Source of the DNA: Burkholderia seminalis DSM 23518
GTDB taxonomy: Bacteria > Pseudomonadota > Gammaproteobacteria > Burkholderiales > Burkholderiaceae
Assembly: GCF_902832885.1 (NCBI RefSeq)
Contig: NZ_CADFDK010000002.1
Coordinates: 806,001 to 870,000 of the forward strand
Length of the DNA stretch: 64,000 nucleotides
Direction of reading: 5' to 3'
Below the pieces are notes generated by a model. That model was not told the DNA's origin. It was given only the letters and a program-made list of their open reading frames with translations, and made no database searches. Shown here piece after piece: positions 9,083 to 20,123 of this stretch; position 1 is the stretch's first letter, and the number at the start of each line of letters is the position of its first letter. The position numbers and the translations under genes were made by a program.

Positions 9083-10960
9083 GTGATTCCGCATTCGTTC
9101 CTGCAGGACTTGCTGAACCGCGTCGATATCGTCGACGTGGTGGGTCGGTACGTGCAGCTCAAGAAGGGCGGCGCCAACTTCATGGGGTTGTGCCCGTTCC
9201 ATAACGAGAAGAGCCCGTCGTTTACCGTCAGCCCGACCAAGCAGTTCTATCACTGCTTCGGTTGCGGCGCGCACGGCACGGCAATCGGCTTCCTGATGGA
9301 GCACGCGGGGCTCACGTTCCCGGAAGCCGTGCAGGAACTCGCGCAGTCCGTCGGGCTGACCGTGCCGCACGAGCCATCGATGCGCGGCGGAGGCGGGGGC
9401 GGGGGCGGTGGCGGCGACTATCCGGCGCCGGTGTCGAAATCGGTCGCGACCGCGCTGTCCGATGCGATGACGGCCGCGTGCGACTACTACCGCAAGCAGT
9501 TGCGCGGTGCGACCGTCGCGATCCAGTACCTGAAGAACCGGGGCCTGACCGGCGAGATCGCCGCGCGTTTCGGCCTCGGCTACGCGCCGGACGGCTGGCA
9601 GAACCTCGAAGCCGCGTTCCCGGACTATCGCGACGAGTCGCTCGTCGAGTCGGGGCTCGTGATCGTCAGCGAGAAGGCCGACGCGCAGGGCGTCGCGCGC
9701 CGCTACGACCGGTTCCGCGAGCGGATCATGTTCCCGATCCGCAACGTGAAGGGACAGGTGATCGGCTTCGGCGGCCGCGTGCTCGGCAGCGGCGAACCGA
9801 AATACCTGAACTCCCCCGAAACGCCGCTGTTCAACAAGGGCAGCGAACTGTACGGGTTGTTCGAGGCGCGGCTCGCGATTCGCGAGCGCAAGTACGTGCT
9901 GGTCGTCGAAGGCTACATGGACGTCGTCGCGCTCGCGCAGCTCGGGTTCCCGAACGCGGTCGCGACGCTCGGCACCGCGTGCACGCCGATTCACGTGCAG
10001 AAGCTGCTGCGCCAGACCGACACGGTCATTTTCAGTTTCGACGGCGATTCGGCCGGGCGGCGGGCGGCGCGGCGCGCGCTCGAGGCCTGCCTGCCGCATG
10101 CGGGCGACAACCGCACGATCCGGTTCCTTTTTCTGCCGACCGAGCACGATCCGGACAGCTATGTGCGCGAGTTCGGCGCCGAAGCGTTCTCCGAGCAGGT
10201 CGAGCGCGCGATGCCGCTGTCACAATTTCTGTTGAACGAAGCAATTTCGGGCAAGGCGCTCGATCAGCCGGAAGGCCGCGCGAAGGCGCTGTTCGATGCG
10301 AAGCCGCTGCTGCAGGCGCTGCCCGCGAACGCATTGCGCGCGCAGATCATGCACATGTTCGCGGACCGCCTCGATATTCCGTTCGAAGAGGTCGCGGCGC
10401 TGTCCGACGTCGATACGCGGATCGCGGCGCCGCCGCGCCAGGCGCCCGCGCGCAGCGAGCGGCGCCGCGTGACGGACAGCGAAAAGCGCGCACTGCGCAC
10501 GCTGGTGATGCATCCGCGCATCGCGTCGCAGCTCGACGACGAGCAGATTGCGACCCTGCGCACCTTGCCGCGCATCGGCGAGCTGTTCGCGGAAGTCGTC
10601 GACCATGCGCGCGCGCTGGGCGACGGCGCGGAGTTCCGGTTGCTGTCGGATGTCCTGCGGACGTCCTCGAACGGGGCGACTTACGAGGAAATCTTCCGCG
10701 AAATTCTGGACTATGATGAAAACGTCCGCGATTTGCTGTTACAGAATCCGGCAGACGAGACGGTGCCCGAGCGGCAGCGTGAGCAGGAACGGATCGCGGG
10801 GGAGGAGCTGCAGGCGGCGGTGCTCAAGATGCGTTATGACGCCTGCTGCGACCGGCTTGACCGGCTGGCGCGGCAATCCACCTTCACACCCGAGGAGTTG
10901 GCCGAATTGACGGAATTGAACCAGCAGCGAACCGACATGAAACGTCGGCTCGGGCTGTAG
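9083..10960 (+). CDS. dnaG: DNA primase
   Basis: 625 residues. It makes the RNA primers for lagging-strand synthesis at the fork with DnaB. The N-terminal zinc-binding domain has C37, H40, C58 and C61. The TOPRIM core has LVVEGYMD with E276 and D280, and FDGDSAG with D320 and D322, the catalytic metal ligands. The C-terminal helicase-binding domain is present. A run of ten glycines (102-111) links the zinc domain to the polymerase core. I choose the GTG at 9083 (MIPHSFLQDLL), the usual primase start; the frame is open from a GTG at 9041, which adds 14 unusual residues. The third gene of the operon. Confidence 0.96.
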   Translation: MIPHSFLQDLLNRVDIVDVVGRYVQLKKGGANFMGLCPFHNEKSPSFTVSPTKQFYHCFGCGAHGTAIGFLMEHAGLTFPEAVQELAQSVGLTVPHEPSMRGGGGGGGGGGDYPAPVSKSVATALSDAMTAACDYYRKQLRGATVAIQYLKNRGLTGEIAARFGLGYAPDGWQNLEAAFPDYRDESLVESGLVIVSEKADAQGVARRYDRFRERIMFPIRNVKGQVIGFGGRVLGSGEPKYLNSPETPLFNKGSELYGLFEARLAIRERKYVLVVEGYMDVVALAQLGFPNAVATLGTACTPIHVQKLLRQTDTVIFSFDGDSAGRRAARRALEACLPHAGDNRTIRFLFLPTEHDPDSYVREFGAEAFSEQVERAMPLSQFLLNEAISGKALDQPEGRAKALFDAKPLLQALPANALRAQIMHMFADRLDIPFEEVAALSDVDTRIAAPPRQAPARSERRRVTDSEKRALRTLVMHPRIASQLDDEQIATLRTLPRIGELFAEVVDHARALGDGAEFRLLSDVLRTSSNGATYEEIFREILDYDENVRDLLLQNPADETVPERQREQERIAGEELQAAVLKMRYDACCDRLDRLARQSTFTPEELAELTELNQQRTDMKRRLGL

Positions 10961-10973
10961 GCGGCCGGGGCGC

Positions 10974-11002
10974 TTAGAGAGGGCTCCCCAGCGTGCTATA
11001 AT
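10974..11002 (+). promoter_or_regulatory. rpoD promoter
   Basis: TATAAT at 10997-11002 with TTAGAG 17 bases upstream at 10974-10979, about 47 bases before the rpoD ATG. This gives rpoD its own sigma-70 promoter inside the operon. The -10 box is perfect and the -35 box matches in part. Confidence 0.6.
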
Positions 11003-11048
11003 ATAAGGTTTCCAGCGGTTTGTTTTCTAAGCAGAGGCGAGATTCGCG

Positions 11049-13469
<2,421 letters not shown>

Positions 13470-13489
13470 TTTCCAGCGTCTCTCCTGCG

Positions 13490-13527
13490 AACGCCGCCGG
13501 CATCCGCGTGATGCCGGTGGCGTTTGT
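13490..13527 (+). terminator. Terminator of the rpsU-dnaG-rpoD operon
   Basis: A 14-base-pair stem with one G-T pair (13490-13503 with 13511-13524), followed by TTTGTCTCCTTTG. It lies 20 bases after the rpoD stop. Confidence 0.65.
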
Positions 13528-13598
13528 CTCCTTTGTTGTTACAATGCCGGCCCGGCTTCGTTGCCGGGGTCGCGTGTAGCACGCGTCGTCATTCACCA

Positions 13599-13674
13599 GG
13601 GCTTGTAGCTCAGCGGTTAGAGCAGTCGACTCATAATCGATTGGTCGCGGGTTCGAACCCCGCCGGGCCCACCA
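13599..13674 (+). tRNA. ileX: tRNA-Ile2 (anticodon CAU, lysidine-modified)
   Basis: A 76-base cloverleaf with encoded CCA. The acceptor stem is GGGCTTG/CGGGCCC, the anticodon stem GTCGA/TCGAT, the loop CTCATAA and the T arm GCGGG-TTCGAAC-CCCGC. The anticodon CAU could mean Met or Ile2. The D arm and the ACTCATAAT anticodon context closely resemble E. coli ileX from memory and lack initiator features (it has a G1-C72 pair), so I assign Ile2, which reads AUA after TilS turns the wobble C into lysidine. The siderophore locus begins about 270 bases downstream. Confidence 0.88.
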
Positions 13675-13707
13675 GATTCGCTTCCAACGTTGTCCGAGGA
13701 AGTCTCG

Positions 13708-13744
13708 AAACCCGCGATGCCATAAGGCTTCGCGGGTTTTTTGT
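13708..13744 (+). terminator. Intrinsic terminator after tRNA-Ile2
   Basis: A 10-base-pair stem (13708-13717 with 13730-13739) with a 12-base loop and a T6 run. It ends the tRNA transcript. Confidence 0.85.
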
Positions 13745-13948
13745 TTCCTGCGGTGTCCAGGGGATTCCATGGACAGTGACAGGGCAAGCGAGGGCGGCAG
13801 GTGGACTTTTCCCGTTATCTGTTGCCCCCGGACCTGTGCCAGCTTCGCGAATCGCCGTGAGTCCGGTGCGGCCATGCTCGGCGCCCGAGCGACGGCTATC
13901 GGACGATAGGGCCGTCCGTGGCGCAACGGATTGGCCCCGAGGCGGCGC

Positions 13949-16123
13949 CTAGAAATCCGAGCGCACCGTCAACATCACGTTGCGCGCGTCGCCGAATACG
14001 CTGTAATAGGTGCTGGGCGGACGAATGTAGTACCTGCGATTGAACACGTTATTCAATTGCAGCGACGCCGTCACGTGCTTGTTGAAACGATATCCCGCTT
14101 GTGCGTCGAAAACCGCATAGCCACCCTGTTCGACGCCCCGCGAAATACGCGTTTGCGCGAGCATGCCGCCCCCGATCGAGAATCCGCGTAACGGGCCTTG
14201 CGAGAGCGTATATCGGGTCCACAGCTTGAACAGATGCTTCGGATCCGTGCCGTCGGTGAGATCGGGCGAGTCGTTCTCGTAGTGGGCGTTCAGATACGTG
14301 TAGCCAGCATAGAGATTCCAGTCCGGCGTCGGCTGGCCGGTGAGTTCGAGTTCGATACCCTGATTGCGTGCCTTGCCTGCGGATACGTAATAGAACTGAT
14401 GGGCAGGATCGGCAACGGCGCGGTTGTCGTCGTTGATGCGGAACAGCGCGGCGTTCGCATTCAGGCGGCCATCGAGCAGGCTGCTTTTCATGCCCACTTC
14501 ATACTGCTCTCCCGAGCGCGGCGGCAGGCCCGGCCCCGAGTACGTGCCTTGCGTTTGCGCATCGAGGAAACGCGCATAGTTGGCATAGGCCGTCAGCGAC
14601 GGCGCGATGTCCCACAGCAAGCCGGCGGACGGCAGGAAGCGATGATTGACCTGCGCGTTGGTCGTCCAGTCCGCGACGCTCGGCAACGTCGACTGCGTGC
14701 GGTCTTGCAGGAACGCCTCGCGGCCGCCGAGCACGAGTGTCAACGGCGCGGCGAGCTTGATGCGCGCCTGCGCATAGACGCCGTATTGCACGGTGCGGTG
14801 ATTGGTGCCGAACGTGTACGGTACGTCCACGGCGGGTACCGCATTGGGATCGTAGAGACTGTAGGCGCCCCCGTACGGGCCGCTCAACGCGCGGTAACCC
14901 GACTGCGCGCCCGAGGTCATCACCGCGTAGTTCGCGCCGATGGTCAGCGTATGCGTTTGCCCCCAGAGGCGGACCGGGCCGGACACATTGGTGTCCGCGC
15001 CGAACCAGTCGTAGCTCGTGCGCTGCCGCTGGTCTCCGAAACGCGCGAGGCCGTTTGCGGTCGCGCCGGGGCCGGAGTACGCGTAGTAGGCCTTGGAGAG
15101 TTCGTGGCGGTAGAACAGCGTGGTCGAGGATTGCCACGCGCTTTCGAACCGATGCACGAGGTTGGCGTTGACCTCTTGCAACGAGGTGTACGCGTAGTTC
15201 CAGCTCGGGCTGAAGTTCCGCGTATATTCGCTCGGCACGCGCCCGGTGAGCGCGGTACGTGTGCTGTTCAGCACGCCGCCCGCACCGTAATCGATGCCGG
15301 AAATCGGCGAGACCTGATAGCCGCCCGAGAGCGACAGCGTCGTGCGCGGCGTGAGGTCCCAATCGAGCGCGCCGTAGGCCATCGCCTCCTTGCTGCGCGT
15401 GCGCTCGATGGATTGCGGACCGGTGCTGCCCACGAGAACGGCACGTCCGCGCAGCGTGCCGTCCTTGTTCAGCGGCCCGGTGACGTCGATCATCTGGCGC
15501 ACGCTGCCGAACGAATCGACCTGTGTTTCCGTGGCGAGGTGGAACTGATCCTGAGGGCGCTTGCGCACGAGATTGACGACGCCGCCCGGCTCGCCCATGC
15601 CATCGATCGAGCCTGCCGGGCCGCGCAGGATTTCGACGCGGTCGTACATCGCCAGATCGAATTGCAACTGGTACTGCAGGCCGCTCAGTGTCGGGACCCC
15701 GTCGAATTCAATGCCGAGCTGCGAGCCGCGCGCGCGGAAGTACGCGGTACCGTCGCCGTAGTCGATCGAACTGACGCCGGTCACGGAGCGCAACGCCTGC
15801 TGGATGGTCGTGATGTTCTGGTCGTCCATCCGCTCGCGCGTGAGCACCGAGACCGAGTTCGGCGTCTCCTTGATCGATTGCGCGACCTTTCCGCCGATGG
15901 TGGCCCACTTTGCAGCGTAGCTGCCGCTGCCTTCGGTGGTCGCATCGGCGTCCCTTGTGCCCACCACCGTCAAGGCGGGCAGCATGTCGCCGGCCGGGGC
16001 CGGCGTGCCTTGCGCGTGCGCCCACGAGGAGGCGAGGCACAGCGCCGAAAAGGCGAGCGGGGCACCGCTGCATCGCCCCGTCGTCGCGCGCCGTGCGCGC
16101 GGGTGGTCTATTCTCGTTGTCAT
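13949..16123 (-). CDS. TonB-dependent siderophore receptor
   Basis: 724 residues. A signal peptide is cut after AHA at 35-37. The plug domain shows the usual elements (ETPNSVSVLTRERMDDQN, and GGVVNLVRKRP near its end), followed by a 22-strand barrel ending in F724, the expected aromatic terminus. Such receptors bind a ferric siderophore at the surface and use TonB energy to bring it into the periplasm. There is no N-terminal signalling extension, so it does not act through a FecIR-type sigma cascade. It is the last gene of a leftward cluster, 180 bases behind the permease genes, with a GGGAT ribosome site. Ligand unknown; a hydroxamate is a guess based on the FhuB-like permeases. Confidence 0.92.
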   Translation of the reverse strand: MTTRIDHPRARRATTGRCSGAPLAFSALCLASSWAHAQGTPAPAGDMLPALTVVGTRDADATTEGSGSYAAKWATIGGKVAQSIKETPNSVSVLTRERMDDQNITTIQQALRSVTGVSSIDYGDGTAYFRARGSQLGIEFDGVPTLSGLQYQLQFDLAMYDRVEILRGPAGSIDGMGEPGGVVNLVRKRPQDQFHLATETQVDSFGSVRQMIDVTGPLNKDGTLRGRAVLVGSTGPQSIERTRSKEAMAYGALDWDLTPRTTLSLSGGYQVSPISGIDYGAGGVLNSTRTALTGRVPSEYTRNFSPSWNYAYTSLQEVNANLVHRFESAWQSSTTLFYRHELSKAYYAYSGPGATANGLARFGDQRQRTSYDWFGADTNVSGPVRLWGQTHTLTIGANYAVMTSGAQSGYRALSGPYGGAYSLYDPNAVPAVDVPYTFGTNHRTVQYGVYAQARIKLAAPLTLVLGGREAFLQDRTQSTLPSVADWTTNAQVNHRFLPSAGLLWDIAPSLTAYANYARFLDAQTQGTYSGPGLPPRSGEQYEVGMKSSLLDGRLNANAALFRINDDNRAVADPAHQFYYVSAGKARNQGIELELTGQPTPDWNLYAGYTYLNAHYENDSPDLTDGTDPKHLFKLWTRYTLSQGPLRGFSIGGGMLAQTRISRGVEQGGYAVFDAQAGYRFNKHVTASLQLNNVFNRRYYIRPPSTYYSVFGDARNVMLTVRSDF

Positions 16124-16303
16124 GGTTGATCATCCCGATGTTGAAAAATGTCGAACTGCTTCCTCCCGCCAGCGGCGGGTTGAAAAATGGGGGGGACGAT
16201 CGTTATCGACGGGCATCTGAGAGCCTCGTCTATCTGTAAATCAATGCACTACTGAATAACTTCCGGACCGACATCGTGGTCGATCCCGCGACCCGTGACG
16301 CAA

Positions 16304-17296
16304 TTACCGCCGCAACCCGCGCAGCATCACGAGCGCGACGAGCCACGGTCCGCCGAGCAGCGTGGCGACGAGGCCGGTCGCGATTTCCTGCGGAAAAGCG
16401 ATCTGCCGCCCGAGCCAGTCCGCCGTCACCATCAGCAGCGCGCCGAGCGTTGCGGCCAGATAAAGCTGCGGCACGGGGCGGCGCGCACCGGAAAACCGAG
16501 CGATATGCGGCGCGATCAGCCCGACGAACGACAACGGCCCGACAATCACGGTAGCCGCCGCCGTTGACATGGCCGCCAGCAGCAGCAACGCGAAGCGCGC
16601 GCGACCCACGGGCACGCCGACGCTTGCCGCGACGTCGGTGCCGAGCGCAAGAGCGGCGAGCCAGCGTCCGGTCAGCGGTGCAACGGCGAGCGTCAGGAGC
16701 GCCAGTGCCGCGACGCTCCAGGCGATGTCGGGCGCGACGTAGTAGGTGGATCCGATCAGCAGATCGACGAGCACGCCCGCGCGCGGATCGCCGCTTGACA
16801 TCAGCGCGCCGACTACCGCGTTGAACAGCGCACTGATCGACAGCCCGACGAGCAGCAGGCGCTCGGGCGCGAATCGCGCGCGCCGTCCGAACCAGACGAG
16901 CAGCACCAACGTCGCGAACGTGCCGGCCACGCACCCTGCCACCAGTGCGGCGGGAACAAGGTGGTGACTGAGAAACAGTACGGCAACCATGCCGAACATG
17001 CCGCCGGAACCCACGCCGAGCACGTCGGGACTTGCCATCGGATTCGCGCTCATGCGTTGCAGCAGTGTTCCCGCGACGGCGAGCAGAGCGCCCGCCGCCA
17101 GCGCCGCGACGAGGTGGGGTACGCGCCAGAACAGCAGGCTTTCGATTTGCGTGAGCGTGGCGACGCTCGCGCCGGCGGGGCCGCGAGAGACCGCCAGCGA
17201 CAGCACGCATGCGAGCGGTAGCAGCATGACCCACGCCAGCGCCATCGCGCGAGGCGCGCGACGCTCATGCCGGGGGGGCTGCTGCAGTATGCGCAT
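16304..17296 (-). CDS. FecCD-family siderophore ABC permease (second half)
   Basis: 330 residues with about nine or ten membrane helices. The family signature for contact with the ATPase (GPLSFVGLIAPHIARFSGA) is near residue 240, and GTLLQRMSANPMASPDVLGVGSG is the classic FecCD segment after the first helices. It forms the inner-membrane channel for ferric siderophores together with the preceding permease. The ATG at 17296 lies 32 bases inside the upstream permease gene, so the two are tightly coupled. In E. coli FhuB both halves are fused into one chain; here they are separate. Confidence 0.92.
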   Translation of the reverse strand: MRILQQPPRHERRAPRAMALAWVMLLPLACVLSLAVSRGPAGASVATLTQIESLLFWRVPHLVAALAAGALLAVAGTLLQRMSANPMASPDVLGVGSGGMFGMVAVLFLSHHLVPAALVAGCVAGTFATLVLLVWFGRRARFAPERLLLVGLSISALFNAVVGALMSSGDPRAGVLVDLLIGSTYYVAPDIAWSVAALALLTLAVAPLTGRWLAALALGTDVAASVGVPVGRARFALLLLAAMSTAAATVIVGPLSFVGLIAPHIARFSGARRPVPQLYLAATLGALLMVTADWLGRQIAFPQEIATGLVATLLGGPWLVALVMLRGLRR

Positions 17297-18329
17297 CGGG
17301 CCGCGTGCGCAAACGCGGCAGCAACCCGACGAGCAGCGGCACGCCCACGATCGCGGTCGCGCTTCCGGTCGCGATCACGTGCGCGGAAAACATGTCGGCC
17401 CGCGCGGCCGTGCGCACGATTTCATCGGTGAGCCACAGCAGCGCCGCGCCGGTGAGCGGTGACCACACGAGCCGCGCGCGCAATTGCCGCGCGCCGGCCA
17501 GGCGGGCCAGCAACGGCGCGGCCAGGCCGATGAAGCCGATGACGCCCACTTCGGCGACCACGAACGCCGTGAGCGCGACCGCGACGAACAACGCGGCGCC
17601 GCGCACCCATCCGACCGCGACACCAAGATGGCGCGCCGTCGTGTCGCCTGCGTCGAACAGACTCAGCGGACGATAGAGCAGTGCGGCGGCGCCCGCGCAG
17701 GCGGCGAGCTGCATGCCCAGATGCAGCGTCGGTTGCCAGCCGTTCTGGTCGAGCGCGCCGCCGCCCCAGATCTGCAAGCCTGCAAGCCGGTCGAAATGCA
17801 CCACCGAGATCGCGAGACTGATCGCGCCGCAGTACAGGTTCACGACCATGCCGCCGAGGATCACGCCGAGCGGCGACATACGTTGCGCCCATGCCAGCGC
17901 GAACACGACGAGCATCGCGGCCGCGCCGCCCGCCAGCGCCAGCGTGCTTCGACCCATGGCCAACCAGCCGGGCATCCAGATCGTCGCGACAGACAGCGTG
18001 AGATACGCGCCGGGGAACACCCCGAGCGTCATGGGTTCCGCGAGCGGATTGCGCAGCACCTGTTGCATCAGCGCGCCCGCGAGACCGAGTGCGGCGCCGC
18101 ACAGCAGGGTCATCGCGACGCGCGGCAGCAGGCTGTAGTGGACGAGCAGGGCCCCCACGTCCTGCGTGTCCGCGGTGGCCGCGAGCGCGCGCCACAAGGA
18201 TGCGCTCGCCAGTGCGCGATGCACGTCCGTGGCGGTGAGGCACGCGGCGAGTACGGCCATGGCGCCGACCAGCGCCAGGCGCCGATCGCTTGTCCGCGCG
18301 ATGCGTCCGGCCAGCACGAGATTACGCAA
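17265..18329 (-). CDS. FecCD-family siderophore ABC permease (first half)
   Basis: 354 residues, multiple membrane helices. Family segments are visible: GLAGALMQQVLRNPLAEPMT early, GVILGGMVVNLYCGAIS in the middle and VGVIGFIGLAAPLLARLAG as the ATPase contact loop. It pairs with the second permease. The frame starts with TTG at 18329, overlapping the binding-protein gene by 8 bases; a GTG at 18317 is an alternative. Both halves differ from each other, as in FhuB-type transporters, which points to a heterodimeric channel. Confidence 0.9.
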   Translation of the reverse strand: MRNLVLAGRIARTSDRRLALVGAMAVLAACLTATDVHRALASASLWRALAATADTQDVGALLVHYSLLPRVAMTLLCGAALGLAGALMQQVLRNPLAEPMTLGVFPGAYLTLSVATIWMPGWLAMGRSTLALAGGAAAMLVVFALAWAQRMSPLGVILGGMVVNLYCGAISLAISVVHFDRLAGLQIWGGGALDQNGWQPTLHLGMQLAACAGAAALLYRPLSLFDAGDTTARHLGVAVGWVRGAALFVAVALTAFVVAEVGVIGFIGLAAPLLARLAGARQLRARLVWSPLTGAALLWLTDEIVRTAARADMFSAHVIATGSATAIVGVPLLVGLLPRLRTRPDAHTAAAPPA

Positions 18330-19296
18330 GGCCGCCTCCGCCTTGCTCCAGTGTGGCCAGTGCGATCGAGACGGCCGCGGCGAAGCGGTGCATCGACACG
18401 AGTCCGCCGAAGGCCGCGATCATCGGCAGGACTGCGACGCGTTTCTCGCGCACGGCAGGCAGCGCACGCCACAACGGGCTCTGGTTCAGCGCGGCACGCA
18501 CGGCGGCGCGCAGCGGACCGATCAGCAGGATGTCCGCGTGCGGAACATCGAACAGGCGTTCCAGCGCGACGGCGGCCGAACCGGTGACGGAGGTGCGCCA
18601 CGGCGTGGCGACCGTTCGGCTCGCCGCGTCGCGAGGATGGGCGGCATTGTCGACACCGATGCGCGCGAGCACGTCGTCGAACAGGCTACCCGTGCCATAG
18701 ACGCGAAAATGTCGCTCGTCGAGTGCTTCGGCGACGATCACGGCTCGCGCCGGGTGAGCCCCGGTGTTCGCGATCCGGGTGGCCACCGACGCGAATTCCC
18801 GTTGCGCGGCGGCGATCAGCTCGGTGGCGCGTAGCGGCGCATCGATCGCTCGCCCCATCGCGGATGTTTCGTCGCAGAGCACCTCGAGAGGCCGTGCAGC
18901 GCTCATGTATGTGCCGAGCGTGAGCGTCGGCGCGATGCGTCGCAGCGGCGTCATCAACGCGGCATGCGCCGGCGTGACGATGATGAGATCCGGCGCGAGC
19001 GCGAGCAGCACCTCGAAATTCGGCTGATAGAGCAGGCCGACATCGGCGACGCCGGGCGGCAACGGCGGCGTCACGATGCCGCTCGCATACCAGTCGGGCA
19101 ACGGAATGCCGACGGGCGCGCGCCCGAGCGCGAGCAGCGTTTCCGTGAGTTCCCAGTTGAGCACCACGATGCGATGCGGGAACCGCGTGACCGCGGCAGC
19201 GACGCATGGCGCGGAGAACCATGGGCCTGAGCCGGCGAGCGCGGTGAGCGCGACGAGCAGTTGCCGGCGGCGCGGATTCGCAACGAGCAGGTTCAT
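18322..19296 (-). CDS. Periplasmic ferric-siderophore binding protein (FhuD/FepB-like)
   Basis: 324 residues. The N-terminus has a basic PRRRQLLVAL stretch and a hydrophobic core ending ...CVAAA, a possible twin-arginine signal. The segments RIVVLNWELTETLLALGRAP and LLALAPDLIIVTPAHA are the usual signatures of class III (FhuD-like) binding proteins. It carries the ferric siderophore from the outer-membrane receptor to the FecCD permease. The ATG overlaps the ATPase stop (ATGA), and its own stop overlaps the next permease start, so the four import genes are translationally linked. Confidence 0.9.
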   Translation of the reverse strand: MNLLVANPRRRQLLVALTALAGSGPWFSAPCVAAAVTRFPHRIVVLNWELTETLLALGRAPVGIPLPDWYASGIVTPPLPPGVADVGLLYQPNFEVLLALAPDLIIVTPAHAALMTPLRRIAPTLTLGTYMSAARPLEVLCDETSAMGRAIDAPLRATELIAAAQREFASVATRIANTGAHPARAVIVAEALDERHFRVYGTGSLFDDVLARIGVDNAAHPRDAASRTVATPWRTSVTGSAAVALERLFDVPHADILLIGPLRAAVRAALNQSPLWRALPAVREKRVAVLPMIAAFGGLVSMHRFAAAVSIALATLEQGGGGLA

Positions 19297-20123
19297 GCCG
19301 GAAACCCCAGACGCCGCCCGCTGACCGGATCGGCACTCACGCGCATCGGCACGCCGTAGATCGATTCGAGGTGCACCGGGTTCATGATGTCGGCGGCGCG
19401 CTCGCGCATCAGCAGACGGCCCTCGCGCAGCGCCACGATACGGTCGCAGAACCGCGCGGCCATGTTCACGTCGTGCAGAACGACGACGGCGCTCATCGCC
19501 CTCGTCGCGCAGAGCGTGCGCACGAGTTCGAGCACGGAGAGCTGATGGTTGAGGTCGAGCGCCGACGTCGGTTCGTCGAGCAGCATGCAGCGGCAGTCCT
19601 GTGCGACCAGCATCGCCAGCCATGCACGCTGACGCTCGCCGCCCGACAGGACGTCGACGGGACGATCGGCGTGACGGAGCACATCCGCTGCACGCATCGC
19701 GCGCTCGACGTGCGCGGCGTCTTCTTCCCCGAAGCGACCGAGTGCGCCATGCCACGGGTAACGCCCGAGGGCGACCAGTTCGTGCACGGTCATACCGTCG
19801 GTGGGCGGCGTCTGCTGCGGTAAATACGCGACCTGACGCGCGAACTGGCGTGCGCCCCAGCCGGCGAGCGGCTTGCCCGCGTAGCGAATCGTGCCGGCAG
19901 TGGGGGCGAGCTGACGAGCGAGCAATTTGACGAGCGTGGATTTGCCCGAACCGTTGTGCCCGACCAGTCCGGTCACGCATGCGGGTTCGAGCGCGAGATC
20001 GATCGATTGCAGCAGGGGACGGCCGCTGGCGACGTACGACACGCGTTCGAGCGAGAACGTCGCGGCAGGGCCGGTGTTGCCGCATGCGGAGCGGGCTGCT
20101 TCGTCGCGCACGATTGGGCTCAT
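19293..20123 (-). CDS. Siderophore ABC transporter ATP-binding protein (FhuC/FepC-like)
   Basis: 276 residues. Walker A GHNGSGKST, Q-loop YLPQQTPP, signature LSGGERQRAWLAM, Walker B CMLLDEPTSALD and the switch His in VVLHDVNMAARF are all present. The segment ELVALGRYPWHG is typical of the FepC/FhuC group. It powers the FecCD permeases encoded downstream. The ATG at 20123 overlaps the TGA of the exporter gene by four bases (ATGA); a long upstream reading frame in the same phase is antisense-like noise inside the exporter. Confidence 0.93.
   Translation of the reverse strand: MSPIVRDEAARSACGNTGPAATFSLERVSYVASGRPLLQSIDLALEPACVTGLVGHNGSGKSTLVKLLARQLAPTAGTIRYAGKPLAGWGARQFARQVAYLPQQTPPTDGMTVHELVALGRYPWHGALGRFGEEDAAHVERAMRAADVLRHADRPVDVLSGGERQRAWLAMLVAQDCRCMLLDEPTSALDLNHQLSVLELVRTLCATRAMSAVVVLHDVNMAARFCDRIVALREGRLLMRERAADIMNPVHLESIYGVPMRVSADPVSGRRLGFPA

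Noticed and set aside
13599-13674. tRNA-Met assignment for the CAU tRNA
   Set aside because: The arm sequences match the E. coli Ile2 tRNA far better, and the G1-C72 pair rules out an initiator.
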